Source: Nocardiopsis sp. TSRI0078 (lineage in GTDB: Bacteria > Actinomycetota > Actinomycetes > Streptosporangiales > Streptosporangiaceae). From it: DNA of 64,000 nucleotides. The notes beneath the pieces are model-generated. The model was not told where the DNA came from. It searched no databases and worked only from the letters and a program-made list of their open reading frames with translations. The DNA lies in assembly GCF_001905145.1 (NCBI RefSeq), contig NZ_LWLB01000003.1:1-64000 (forward strand), given 5' to 3'. Of the stretch, positions 25,683 through 35,586 are shown one piece after another (the stretch's first letter is position 1; every line of letters begins with the position of its first letter). Made by a program: the position numbers and the translations under genes.

Positions 25683-26414
25683 TCAGCGCACCAGGACGGT
25701 GGTGTGCACGTCGATACGGCCGCTCTCCCAGAGCCAGTCCATCGCGGTCAGGCTCACCCGGGCGCATCCGTGGGAGGCGGGCTGGGAGGGGACGACCGGG
25801 TACCCGTGCACGGCGATGCCGCCGTTGAAGTACATGGGCCTGTACAGGGCTCCGTAGGGGCCGGGGTCCCAGGCGTCGACCTCCCGGAAGACGGTGTAGG
25901 TGCCGGTGGGGGTGGTGGCGATCCGCTCGGTGCCGTCCGAGGCCTCGTAGGGCCGTCCGGAGCCGGTGGAGGTGTTGAGGACGCGTTCGACCTCACCGTC
26001 GGAGACCACCAGCAGCAGCTGCCGGTCCAGGTCGATCTCCAGCAGGTCGCCGGAGGAGGACTCGGCCTCCGGGCGCACGCCCTCGGCGAGCGCGGAGCGG
26101 GTGTTGGGGCCCACGATGCCGTCGCGGGCGATCCCGGCGGCCTTCTGCAGCGCCACGACGGCCTGCTCGGTGTGGAAGCCGAACTGGCCGTCCACACCGT
26201 CGATCCAGTAGCCCAGCTCGGTGAGTCGCTCCTGGACGGCGGCCACCTCGGGCCCGGTGCTGCCCTGGCGCAGTTCCGGGCCCTCGGCGACCGAGGCCGG
26301 TACGGCGTGCGCGGCCGGAGCGGCCACGGCCGCGACGAGGGCGAAGGCCGCGGTCAGGGCCAGGAGGAGGGTTCGTACCGTGTTCCACGCGGGGAGTGAT
26401 CGGGGGGTTGCCAT
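25683..26414 (-). CDS. Secreted L,D-transpeptidase with peptidoglycan-binding domain
   Basis: 243 residues: signal peptide (VRTLLLALTAAFALVAAVAAPAAHA), PG_binding_1 domain (LRQGSTGPEVAAVQERLTELGYWIDGVDGQFG, ALQKAAGIARDGIVGPNTR), then a YkuD domain (LLEIDLDRQLLLVVSDGEVERVLNTSTG, TPTGTYTVFREVDAW) with HGYPVVPSQPASHGCARVS containing the catalytic His and Cys. The canonical SHGC motif is kept, unlike in the protein at 9794. It acts in the wall; GGGGAACGT precedes the ATG. Confidence 0.94.
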   Translation of the reverse strand: MATPRSLPAWNTVRTLLLALTAAFALVAAVAAPAAHAVPASVAEGPELRQGSTGPEVAAVQERLTELGYWIDGVDGQFGFHTEQAVVALQKAAGIARDGIVGPNTRSALAEGVRPEAESSSGDLLEIDLDRQLLLVVSDGEVERVLNTSTGSGRPYEASDGTERIATTPTGTYTVFREVDAWDPGPYGALYRPMYFNGGIAVHGYPVVPSQPASHGCARVSLTAMDWLWESGRIDVHTTVLVR

Positions 26415-26475
26415 ACGTTCCCCTTACCCACCGCGCCCGGACTTCTCCCGGATTCGTTCCGCCTGTGGACGGACC

Positions 26476-27336
26476 TCATCCCCGGAGCGGGCGCGTGTGC
26501 AGGGACGCGGCGACGTGTGCCAGCGCCCGGCACCGGGCGAACTCCACCGCGGTGAAGGGCACGCCCCGCCTGCGGACCGCGAGGACGCCTCCGTCGGGCG
26601 CGGGCAGGGTCATCGTCGTGCCGGACAGGTCCTCCCTGGCCATGCCGCCGGGCGGCTGCGCCGTGTGCGCCACGTCCTGGGCCGCGGACAGGGACAGCAG
26701 GGAGCGCTCAAGGGTGGTCGCCCCGGCGACCAGGGCACTGACCAGGGCGAGCGTGCGGCTGGTGGTGTCGCTGAGTTCGTGGACGTCGGCGCGGCGGACG
26801 GCTGCGTCGCGTCCGCCCGCATCCCGTACGGCTCCGTACAGGGCGTCCTCGCGCATGTGCGCGGGGGCGCTGACGAAGAACTCGTCTATGGCGTCGGCCC
26901 CGGCGGGGTGCACCTGCATGAGCCTGATGTCGACCCCGAGGGCGGCGAACCGCGTGGTGAGCGCGGCCAGGCCCCCGGGCACGTCGGAGACCGTGACGCG
27001 CACACTCCACAGCAGGTCATCGAAGACGTGGGAGAGCCCCGGCGCGGTCGGCGGGCCGCCCGGGGCGGTGGTCGGTGCGCCCGTGCCGGCGCGTCCGCCG
27101 GGACGGGAGGAGGACGCGGCCCGGTGGCGGTGCCACCGGTGGGCCGCGGAGACCGCGAGCAGGAGCAGGCCCACGGCGATCAGGGCCCGGACCCCGGTGT
27201 CGCTGTGGCCGAGGGAGAGCACCACCAGGTGCGCCGCGCCGGCGGCGAGGAGCAGTGTGCCCAGTTCGAGTGCCTCGCGGCCGAGGAAGCCGCGGTGGTG
27301 GTCGTTGGTTCCGTAGTCACCTTCGGAAACGTCCAT
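26476..27336 (-). CDS. Membrane-anchored ACT-domain protein
   Basis: 286 residues: two N-terminal membrane helices (LGTLLLAAGAAHLVVLSLG; VRALIAVGLLLLAVSAAHRW), then an ACT-like regulatory domain (WSVRVTVSDVPGGLAALTTRFAALGVDIRLMQVHPAGADAIDEFFV) and a C-terminal region of unknown fold resembling a GAF-type arrangement (ALAHVAASLHT at the end). A ligand-sensing role is likely, ligand unknown. ATG 27336 is used without a strong ribosome binding site. Confidence 0.72.
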   Translation of the reverse strand: MDVSEGDYGTNDHHRGFLGREALELGTLLLAAGAAHLVVLSLGHSDTGVRALIAVGLLLLAVSAAHRWHRHRAASSSRPGGRAGTGAPTTAPGGPPTAPGLSHVFDDLLWSVRVTVSDVPGGLAALTTRFAALGVDIRLMQVHPAGADAIDEFFVSAPAHMREDALYGAVRDAGGRDAAVRRADVHELSDTTSRTLALVSALVAGATTLERSLLSLSAAQDVAHTAQPPGGMAREDLSGTTMTLPAPDGGVLAVRRRGVPFTAVEFARCRALAHVAASLHTRPLRG

Positions 27337-27848
27337 GTGCCCGAAGGTGCCAGGCCGACGTTGCGCCCGTGCTCCGCGCCGTGACGGAGCGGTAAAAACA
27401 CAGGGTGACGGCGGCCACGGCACGGAGATGTGCCCCAGAACACATCAGCTCCACCGTGAGCCGGGGCGGCCTTGGCGTGTCCTTTCCCGTATCAGCACTT
27501 TCGGCTGGTCGACCCGTCACGCACGGGAAAACCACGGGGGGACGTGAGGGACATGGAGCGCGACGCGGCAAGGGAGCGGGCCGGCACGGTGGCGGGAGCC
27601 CGCGAGGAGACATGTGTCCGGGACGACAGGCCGGTGCACACCCTGCGCGCCCGAAGCTCCGCACCGCTGGTGGCCACCGTGGCCGTCACCGCCGTGGTGT
27701 CGGCCCTGGCCGCCGCGGAGGTCACCGGGTCCCTGGTGGGCCGCCCCCTGTCCGGCGGGGCCCTCACCCGGTTCCACGCCCACGGGTCCGGCGCCCCTGG
27801 GCGTCCTCCGCGCCGATGCTCGCGTCCGCGGTGCTGGCGGCCGTCGGG

Positions 27849-28964
<1,116 letters not shown>

Positions 28965-29218
28965 AGATGGCGCGACCATCCCTCCTCGTACGCACAGCGA
29001 AACTACTCCAGGTGAGGAACCGAACACGGTATCCACGGGCGGCAGGTCGGCCCGGAGGGCGCGCGGCGTGCTATGTTCGCCACTCGCGGCGACCCGGACC
29101 TGAGCCTCCCGCGCGTCAGGGACGTGCCGGACCCCGTGTCTCCCCGGCGGTTCCTCCCCCGGTGTCGAGACCGGCAGTTCACCTCCTGCACGTTCCGACC
29201 CACCAGGGAGCCACGCCC

Positions 29219-30019
29219 GTGCGTGTCCACTGCGCGGTGTACGCCCGAGGGCTACGCCGCTACTCCACCTACCGTGCGGCCACGGCCGCCGGGGTCCTCA
29301 CCAACTCCGTCTTCGGCGCGATCAACGCGGCCGTCATGCTCGCCCTGTTCGCGGCGCGGCCGCAGATCAACGGCTACGACGCCGGGGACGCCGTCACCCA
29401 GGTGTTCCTCGGCCAGGCGCTCATCGCCGCGGTCGCCATCATGGGCCCGCCCCTGGAGCTGGGCGAGCGGGTGCGCTCGGGGGACGTGGGCACCGACCTG
29501 CTGCGCCCGGTGTCGCTGCTGGGCTGGTGGCTGTCGGAGGACCTCGGCCGGGCCACGTTCAGCCTGGTCTTTCGCGGAGTGCCCACGTTCGCCGTCGGCC
29601 TGCTCCTGTTCGACCTGTCCCTGCCCGGCGAACCGGCGCGCTGGGCCGCCGTCCTGCTGTCGGCCGCGCTGGCCGTGCTGGTGTCGTTCGCGCTGCGCTA
29701 CCTGTACGAGCTGGCCGGGTTCTGGATCATGGACTCGCGGGGCGTCTGGGCGGTGGCCGGGCTGCTCGGCCCGGTGGCCGCCGGACTGCTGCTCCCGCTC
29801 CCCCTGTTCCCCCCGGCCGCCGCCGAGGTGCTGCGCCTGCTGCCGTGGGCCTCGATGGTGCAGATCCCCGCCGAGATCCTCCTCGGCAAGGACACCCTGC
29901 CCGGCGGGTCCCCGCTCGGCGGTCTGGCGCTCCAGGCCGGGTGGGCCGCCGCGCTGCTCGCCCTCGGCGCCTGGACGACCGCCCGCGCCACGCGGAGGGT
30001 GGTGGTCCAGGGTGGCTGA
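29219..30019 (+). CDS. ABC-2 type transporter permease (first of pair)
   Basis: 266 residues with about six membrane helices: GVLTNSVFGAINAAVMLALFA, the family motif GDVGTDLLRPVSLLGWWLSEDLGRA, AVLLSAALAVLVSFALRYLYELAGFWI and a terminal hydrophobic helix. The RP(V/L)S motif after an interfacial helix is typical of ABC-2 permeases of the DUF990 type. GTG 29219 has GGGAG about 9 nt upstream. It forms an exporter with the next two genes; substrate unknown. Confidence 0.88.
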   Translation: MRVHCAVYARGLRRYSTYRAATAAGVLTNSVFGAINAAVMLALFAARPQINGYDAGDAVTQVFLGQALIAAVAIMGPPLELGERVRSGDVGTDLLRPVSLLGWWLSEDLGRATFSLVFRGVPTFAVGLLLFDLSLPGEPARWAAVLLSAALAVLVSFALRYLYELAGFWIMDSRGVWAVAGLLGPVAAGLLLPLPLFPPAAAEVLRLLPWASMVQIPAEILLGKDTLPGGSPLGGLALQAGWAAALLALGAWTTARATRRVVVQGG

Positions 30020-30848
30020 CGTCCTCGCCCGCGCCCGCGGGTCCGTGCTCTGGCCGGTCCGGGCCTACCTGCTGCTGGCGTGGACCTGGTGCCGCGCGCT
30101 GGCCCAGTACCCGGTGTCCCTGCTGCTGATGACCCTGGCGACCTCGCTGGGCGTGTTCGCCGAGATCGGCGCCGTCGTCGTGGTGTTCGTCCACGCCGGC
30201 CGGCTGGAGGGGTTCGACCTGGCGGAGGGGCTGCTCGTGGCCGGCCTGGCCGCGACCGCCTTCTCCTGCGCCGACATGATCCTGGGAATGGTCGAGAACC
30301 TGGGTCGGCACATCCGGGCGGGAACGCTCGACGTGATGCTGGTGCGCCCGGTGTCGCCGCTGGTGCAGATGGCGACCGACCGGTTCGCGCCCCGCCGTCT
30401 GGGGCGGATCGTTCCGGGCGCGGTCATCGTCACCGCCGCCCTGGTGGCGTGCGACATCGACTGGACCTTGGGCAGGGCGCTGATGCTGCCGGTGCTGCTG
30501 GTGTCGGGGACCGCGATCTGCTGCTCGGTCTGGGTCCTCGGGGCGTGCCTGCAGTTCTTCGTCGCCGACGCCCGCGAGGCCGCCAACTCGGTCACCTACG
30601 GCGGGCAGGCCCTCACCGAGTACCCGCTGGCCGTCTACGGCCGCGACGTGGTCCGGGCGGTGACCTTCGTGGTGCCGCTCGCCTTCGTCACCTGGCAGCC
30701 CGCCCTGTACCTGCTCGGCCGCCCCGACCCGACCGGGCTGCCGGACGCCCTGCGCTTCACCACCCCCCTCGTCGCCGTCGCCATGTGCCTGATCGCCGCC
30801 GCCTGCTGGCGGTCCGGGCTGCGCCACTACCGATCCACCGGGAGCTGA
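30012..30848 (+). CDS. ABC-2 type transporter permease (second of pair)
   Basis: 278 residues, about six helices: LAQYPVSLLLMTLATSLGVFAEIGAVVVVF, GMVENLGRHIRAGTLDVMLVRPVSPLVQMATDRFAPRRLGRI, VWVLGACLQFFVADAREAANSVTYGGQALTEYPLAVY. It shares the LVRPVS motif with the preceding gene and overlaps it by 8 nt from GTG 30012, consistent with a heterodimeric channel. Confidence 0.88.
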   Translation: MADVLARARGSVLWPVRAYLLLAWTWCRALAQYPVSLLLMTLATSLGVFAEIGAVVVVFVHAGRLEGFDLAEGLLVAGLAATAFSCADMILGMVENLGRHIRAGTLDVMLVRPVSPLVQMATDRFAPRRLGRIVPGAVIVTAALVACDIDWTLGRALMLPVLLVSGTAICCSVWVLGACLQFFVADAREAANSVTYGGQALTEYPLAVYGRDVVRAVTFVVPLAFVTWQPALYLLGRPDPTGLPDALRFTTPLVAVAMCLIAAACWRSGLRHYRSTGS

Positions 30849-30849
30849 C

Positions 30850-31854
30850 ATGACGTCCGTCCGAGAGTCCACCGACCCCGCCGGGTCCGCCGCGGAGCCC
30901 GTCATCGAGGCCGTCGGCCTGGGCCGCGACTTCGTCCTGTCCGAGGGTCCGTTCCTGCGGCGCAGGCGGCGCACCGTCAGCGCGGTGAGCGACGTGACCC
31001 TCACCGTGCGGCCCGGCGAGATCGTCGGCTACCTGGGGCCCAACGGCGCCGGCAAGAGCAGCACGATGAAGATGCTCACCGGCATCCTCACCCCCACGAG
31101 GGGGCACCTGCGGGTGACCGGGCTGGAGCCGTCGCGCCAGCGTACGAGGCTGGCCGGCAGGATCGGCGTGGTGTTCGGGCAGCGGACCACCCTGTGGTGG
31201 GACCTGCCGCTGCGGGACAGCCTGGCCCTGACCCGGCACATGTACCGGGTCCCGGCCGCCGACCACGCCCGCCGCCTGGCCGGACTGACCGAACTGTTGG
31301 AGCTGGGACCGTTCCTGTCCACTCCGGTGCGCCAGCTCAGCCTGGGCCAGCGCATGCGCGGCGACCTGACCGCGGCCCTGCTGCACGGTCCGCGGCTGCT
31401 GGTGCTGGACGAGCCGACCATCGGCCTGGACGTGGTCAGCAAGTCGACCATCCGCGAGTTCCTGCTGCGGCTCAACGCTGAGGAGGGGACGACCATCCTG
31501 CTGACCACGCACGACCTGGGCGACGTGGAGCGCCTGTGCGAGCGGGTGGTGGTCATCGACCGCGGAAGCCTGGCCTACGACGGCGGCCTGGACGGGCTGC
31601 GCGCGAGCGTGCCCGCTCCGCGGGTGCTGGTCGTGGACCTGGCCGCTCCCGCCCCGCCCATCGGGGTGGAGGGCGGCCGGTGCGTGCGCGTGGACGGCCC
31701 GCGCCAGTGGCTGGAACTGTCGGAGAACCCGGCGGCGGTGATCACCCGGGTCGCGCAGCGGCACGAGGTGGCCGACCTGACCCTGCGCGAGCCCGACATC
31801 GAGGGGGTGGTCGCCGCGCTGTACCGGGGTGCGGCGGTCGGCGGCGGGGCGTAG
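30850..31854 (+). CDS. ABC transporter ATP-binding protein
   Basis: 334 residues: Walker A GPNGAGKSS (about 60-68), Q-loop VVFGQRTTLWWDLPL, signature LSLGQRMRGD, Walker B LLVLDEPTIGLD and H-loop LLTTHDLGDVERL. The extended N-terminus (FVLSEGPFLRRRRRTVSAV) and C-terminal 90 residues match the ATPase partner of DUF990-type permeases. The ATG follows the second permease stop by 1 nt, so the three genes form one operon. Confidence 0.93.
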   Translation: MTSVRESTDPAGSAAEPVIEAVGLGRDFVLSEGPFLRRRRRTVSAVSDVTLTVRPGEIVGYLGPNGAGKSSTMKMLTGILTPTRGHLRVTGLEPSRQRTRLAGRIGVVFGQRTTLWWDLPLRDSLALTRHMYRVPAADHARRLAGLTELLELGPFLSTPVRQLSLGQRMRGDLTAALLHGPRLLVLDEPTIGLDVVSKSTIREFLLRLNAEEGTTILLTTHDLGDVERLCERVVVIDRGSLAYDGGLDGLRASVPAPRVLVVDLAAPAPPIGVEGGRCVRVDGPRQWLELSENPAAVITRVAQRHEVADLTLREPDIEGVVAALYRGAAVGGGA

Positions 31855-31947
31855 GACCCTCCGGGAGCCGTGCGGAGGGCGGGTCCGACAGGGCCCGGCG
31901 GGCCCGCCCCGGGCGGTGCGACGATCGGGGCGGCCGCCCCCGGACCC

Positions 31948-32364
31948 TCAGGCCTTCGGCTGGGTGAAGCGGAGGTGGTTGCCGAAGGGGTCCCGAAGGC
32001 CGCAGTCGATCCCGTACGGGCGCTCGGTGGGCTCCTCGGTGAACTCCACGCCCCGGCCCGACAGCGTCTCGTACGTCTTGCGGCAGTCGTCCGTGGAGAG
32101 GATGAGCGTGCCGCCCGTCGCGCCCTTGGTCACCAGTTCCCGGACCTGCCGCGCCGTCTCCTCGGACATCGCCGGAGGACCCGGCTTCTCCAGCAGGACC
32201 TGGCGCTCCGGGTGGCCGGGGACCTGGACGGTCAGCCACCGCATGAAGCCCATGTCGATGTCGGCGCCGACCTCCAGGCCGAGCTTGCCGACGTAGAAGT
32301 CGAGGGCCTCGTCCTGGTCGAGGACGTAGATCTGTGAGTGCGTGATCGCGTTGAACATGTGCAT
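31948..32364 (-). CDS. VOC family protein (glyoxalase-like)
   Basis: 138 residues with one glyoxalase fold: ITHSQIYVLDQDEALDFYVGKLGLEVGADIDMGFMRWLTVQVPG, LILSTDDCRKTYETLSGRGVEFTEEP, and GIDCGLRDPFGNHLRFTQP. The His/Glu-type metal positions are partly visible. It lies 88 nt downstream of an AraC gene and is probably co-regulated with it. Substrate unknown. Either ATG 32364 or 32358 may be used. Confidence 0.87.
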   Translation of the reverse strand: MHMFNAITHSQIYVLDQDEALDFYVGKLGLEVGADIDMGFMRWLTVQVPGHPERQVLLEKPGPPAMSEETARQVRELVTKGATGGTLILSTDDCRKTYETLSGRGVEFTEEPTERPYGIDCGLRDPFGNHLRFTQPKA

Positions 32365-32452
32365 CACGCTACTGAGCGGGCCGGAGGAAAACTTATCCGA
32401 AACCACTCGGTCCGCCGCCGGGTCGACGGTCGGTACGGAACACGCGGCACCG

Positions 32453-32845
32453 TCAGGCGTGCGGCCGCGTCCACGCCATCGTGAAGCACGTCGGCACGTT
32501 CGCGGCCTCCGCCTCCCTGCGGTACTCCCTCGGCGACCGGCCGACGATGTCGCGGAACGTGCGGCTGAAGGTCCCCGTGCTGCCGAAGCCGACCTCGAAG
32601 CAGATGTCGGTCACGCTGCGGCCGGTCTCCCGCAGCAGGAACATCGCGCGCTCGACACGTCGGCACTGGAGGTAGCGGTGGGGCGTCTCGCCGAACGTGG
32701 CCCGGAAGGTGCGCGTGAAGTGCGACTCCGACACGTGGGCGATCCGGGCCAGGGCCGGTACGTCCAGCGGCTGCGCGTAGGCCCGGTCCATCGCGTCCCG
32801 CGCCCGGAGCATACGGCGGTTGGTCTCTTCCACGGCACGGCTCAC
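32453..32845 (-). CDS. AraC-family transcriptional regulator (DNA-binding domain only)
   Basis: 130 residues, essentially just the double HTH of AraC/XylS: MDRAYAQPLDVPALARIAHVSESHFTRTFRATFGETPHRYLQCRRVERAMFLL and SVTDICFEVGFGSTGTFSRTFRDIVGRSPREYR. No effector domain is present. GTG 32845 follows GGAGGG closely; GTG 32833 is an alternative. The tail (ANVPTCFTMAWTRPHA) is frequent in regulators paired with VOC genes. Confidence 0.87.
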   Translation of the reverse strand: MSRAVEETNRRMLRARDAMDRAYAQPLDVPALARIAHVSESHFTRTFRATFGETPHRYLQCRRVERAMFLLRETGRSVTDICFEVGFGSTGTFSRTFRDIVGRSPREYRREAEAANVPTCFTMAWTRPHA

Positions 32846-33041
32846 CCCTCCATCACACCACGGCCTCCCTCCCCTCCCGTCCTCCGGTACGGGTGGCCGC
32901 CGCGCCGTCCCGGGGCGGCGTCCACGCCCGGTGCGAACCGGATGCCCCGCCGGGAGCGCCCGCCCCCTCGCCGACCTTGGCCGACGTGTGCTTCCCGCAC
33001 CCGCCGGAGGGCGGACTCGAAGAGGCGGAATCATCGCTGTC

Positions 33042-33926
33042 ATGGACTCGGGCGTGGTGTGGGGGATCGTGTTCGCGGTGCTCTCGTGTGCGGCCTACAC
33101 GGTCGCGGCGGTGGCCCAGCGCAGGCTCGCGGTGCGGGTGGCGAGGCCGCTCACCGGAGGGAGGCAGCTGGCCGCCCTGCTGCGGCACCCTCTGTGGTGG
33201 GTGTCCCTGCTGTTCAACGGGGCCCGGGCCGGTTTCCAGGTGGCGGCGGTGAGCCACGCGCCGTTGACCGTGGTGCAGCCGTTCGGCGTGCTGGTGCTGG
33301 TGTTCGGCGTCCCGTGGTCGGCCCGTCTGGGCGGGCGCCGGGTCACCCGCGCGGAGTGGCGCGGCGCGGCGTTCACCGCGGTGGCCCTGGGCGTGCTGCT
33401 GGCGGTGACGGTGACCGACGGCCGGGGCGGCGTGCTCGGCGACACGGACTCGGCGGTGGTCGGCGCGGGTACGGCGGCGCTGCTGTGGGCGACCGCGTGG
33501 CTGGCGGGAAGGGCCCGGTCCGCCGCCTGGCGCAGCTACCTGCTGGCGGGAGCGGCGGGGGTGGCCTTCGGGGTCTCCTCGGCCACGGTCAAGACCGCGG
33601 TGGCGGCCGTCGGCGAGGCCGGGGCGTCCGGGCTCCTACACGCGTCCTCACTGGCCACGCCCGTGATCGCGGTGCTGGGCCTGTTCCTGGCGCAGGCGGC
33701 CTACCAGGGCATGGAGCTGGGCGCCCCGCTGGGGATCACCACCTTCACCAACCCGGTCTCCGCGGCCGTGGTGGGTGTGGCGTTCATGGACGAGTCCTAC
33801 GTCGGCGGGTGGGTCGGCGGCGTGGCCGCGGTGGTGTGCGCCCTGCTGGCGGCGTACGGGATCCGGCTGCTCACCGTCCCCCGGGACGAGGACCGGTGGC
33901 GGTCGGGTCTCGGTCCCGTGCCGTGA
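33042..33926 (+). CDS. DMT-superfamily (EamA-like) transporter
   Basis: A 294-residue polytopic protein, about nine to ten helices: VVWGIVFAVLSCAAYTVAAVAQRR, APLTVVQPFGVLVLVFGVPW, RSYLLAGAAGVAFGVSSATVKTAV, LATPVIAVLGLFLAQAAYQGMELGAPLGITTFTNPVSAAVVGVAFMDE. The VVQP and TFTNPVSA motifs are typical of the magnesium-transporter-NIPA/DMT-like branch. Substrate unknown. It stands alone. Confidence 0.85.
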   Translation: MDSGVVWGIVFAVLSCAAYTVAAVAQRRLAVRVARPLTGGRQLAALLRHPLWWVSLLFNGARAGFQVAAVSHAPLTVVQPFGVLVLVFGVPWSARLGGRRVTRAEWRGAAFTAVALGVLLAVTVTDGRGGVLGDTDSAVVGAGTAALLWATAWLAGRARSAAWRSYLLAGAAGVAFGVSSATVKTAVAAVGEAGASGLLHASSLATPVIAVLGLFLAQAAYQGMELGAPLGITTFTNPVSAAVVGVAFMDESYVGGWVGGVAAVVCALLAAYGIRLLTVPRDEDRWRSGLGPVP

Positions 33927-34022
33927 CACGGAAGGGCCCGGGCCCATGCCGGCGAAGCGAACACCGGTCCCGCCGCCGCGCTCCCCCTCACCCGCCGTCG
34001 TGCCCGAGTTCCGCGGAACGGT

Positions 34023-35045
34023 TCAGTCAGCCGACAGAGCCAAGGCGTCCGTGAAGGCGTGCGGGGCCACGACCAGTGCCCGTCCCACGTCGAGGCCGAC
34101 CTCCATGCCGGGGTGTCCGCCGGCGGCGTCGCACCCGGTGACCCGGTCGATCAGGTGCAGACCCGCGAAAGCGGTGGCGCGTGCCGCGAGCGCGGGACCC
34201 GCGACCGGCCTGGTCTCACGGTAGGCGGACCAGAAGGCGTCCACCGCCGGGCGCACCCCTCGGAAACGCCGAAGCCCCCGTTCCACGGCGTCGTCCGGGC
34301 ACGGCCGTCCCCATCCCGCCCCGTCCGGCCCGACGAGTACGCCCGCGCACAGCCACTCCCCCACGAACATGCCGACGTCGAGGGCGGGGTCGGCGGATCC
34401 GAACCCCTCCCAGCCCTCGAACACGACCTCTCCGCCGCTCCCCACGAGAACCCGTTCCGCCCGCAGTCCCCGGTGGGAGGGCGTCACACCGGACCGCCCG
34501 GTGGTCCTCGCCAGGCGCCCGATCGCCTGGAACAGGGCCTCGTCCCTGCGCGCCGCCCGAACACGCGCCTCGAACTCCGCCGTGACCACCTCGCCGGGAA
34601 CCGTGTCCCCCTCCGGAGCCGTACGGTGCAGCAGGGCGACGGCCCTGCCCCCTTCGCGGGGGACCGCGGTGTCCACGGCCCGCCCCGGGGTGACGTCGAA
34701 GGCGGACCGCATGACGGGTATGTGTTCGAGTACGGCGATACGGTCCGCGGACGACACGGCCAGCAGCCGGGGCGCGCGCAAGGACCCGGGCGGTATCCGC
34801 TGGTGGACCCGCGCGAAGACCGACAGCGCGTCCAGTTTCCGCGCCGCGGCGTCGGGGCGGCCGAGGAAGCGCTGGACGACGACGTGCCGGCCGCTCTTCG
34901 TTCGTCCGGTCCAGGTCTGCTGTGCCCGGTCCGCCCGGTGGGCGACGTCGGCGTCCTCGAACACGACGCCAAGACGGGCCAGGGGGAGGCGGATGCTGCT
35001 GAGCGGGACGGGGTCCACCCCCGCGGTGCCCTCAAGGTCCGCCAT
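34023..35045 (-). CDS. Aminoglycoside-phosphotransferase-like protein with altered catalytic motifs
   Basis: 340 residues with the APH/choline-kinase layout: a small lobe (RHVVVQRFLGRPDAAARKLDAL, IAVLEHIPVM), the Brenner-like loop SHRGLRAERVLVG and VVFEGWEGFGSADPALDVGMFVGEWL. In active members the loop is HGDLHxxNVLV and the metal site IDWE; here the catalytic Asp is Gly and the metal Asp is Gly or Glu. It is therefore probably a pseudokinase or has a different chemistry. It ends the presumed cyclitol cluster on its left; membership is uncertain. Confidence 0.7.
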   Translation of the reverse strand: MADLEGTAGVDPVPLSSIRLPLARLGVVFEDADVAHRADRAQQTWTGRTKSGRHVVVQRFLGRPDAAARKLDALSVFARVHQRIPPGSLRAPRLLAVSSADRIAVLEHIPVMRSAFDVTPGRAVDTAVPREGGRAVALLHRTAPEGDTVPGEVVTAEFEARVRAARRDEALFQAIGRLARTTGRSGVTPSHRGLRAERVLVGSGGEVVFEGWEGFGSADPALDVGMFVGEWLCAGVLVGPDGAGWGRPCPDDAVERGLRRFRGVRPAVDAFWSAYRETRPVAGPALAARATAFAGLHLIDRVTGCDAAGGHPGMEVGLDVGRALVVAPHAFTDALALSAD

Positions 35046-35329
35046 GTCCGTCCTTTGCCTGGATGCGGGTTCCCGGTTCCCGCATCCTCCCGGTTCCGGA
35101 GCGCCCGTACACGGCCGTCGGCCCTACTTTCCGACCTTCGCCGGATGGGGCACCGGGGAGCCCCGGCGCCCCACCTGACGAAGTCACAGGATCGTCGTTG
35201 TCCGCGCGCCGCGGCCGGAGGAGAGTCACCTGTGTTCGGTCGCTCGCGTCCTCCGGCGAACGCACCGAACGGTGCCGTGCGCCCGGAGCGCACGGGAGAA
35301 CGCAGGGACGACCACACGAGGAGACGCAC

Positions 35330-35584
35330 ATGGACTTCACCGGATCCACCCCGTCCGCGCGGACCCGACGCGGCATCGACTCGCTGACCGCTTCGGAGGC
35401 CCGGGTGGCCCGTCTGGCGGTCGAGGGCAGAACCAACCGGGAGATCGGCCGCCAGCTGCGCATATCCCACCACACGGTGGACACGCACCTGCGCCACACC
35501 TACCAGAAGCTGAGCGTCTCCTCGCGGGTGGAGCTGACACGGCTGTTCCTCTCGAAGGAGGGATCGCGCGCGCTCCGGGGATGA
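35330..35584 (+). CDS. Stand-alone LuxR-type HTH protein
   Basis: An 84-residue protein that is almost only a GerE/LuxR DNA-binding domain: LTASEARVARLAVEGRTNREIGRQLRISHHTVDTHLRHTYQKLSVSSRVELTRLFL. There is no receiver or ligand domain. The ATG has GAGGAGA about 6 nt upstream. It converges on the beta-lactamase-like gene with only 2 nt between stop codons. It may regulate the adjacent cluster, by position only. Confidence 0.88.
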   Translation: MDFTGSTPSARTRRGIDSLTASEARVARLAVEGRTNREIGRQLRISHHTVDTHLRHTYQKLSVSSRVELTRLFLSKEGSRALRG

Positions 35585-35586
35585 GG

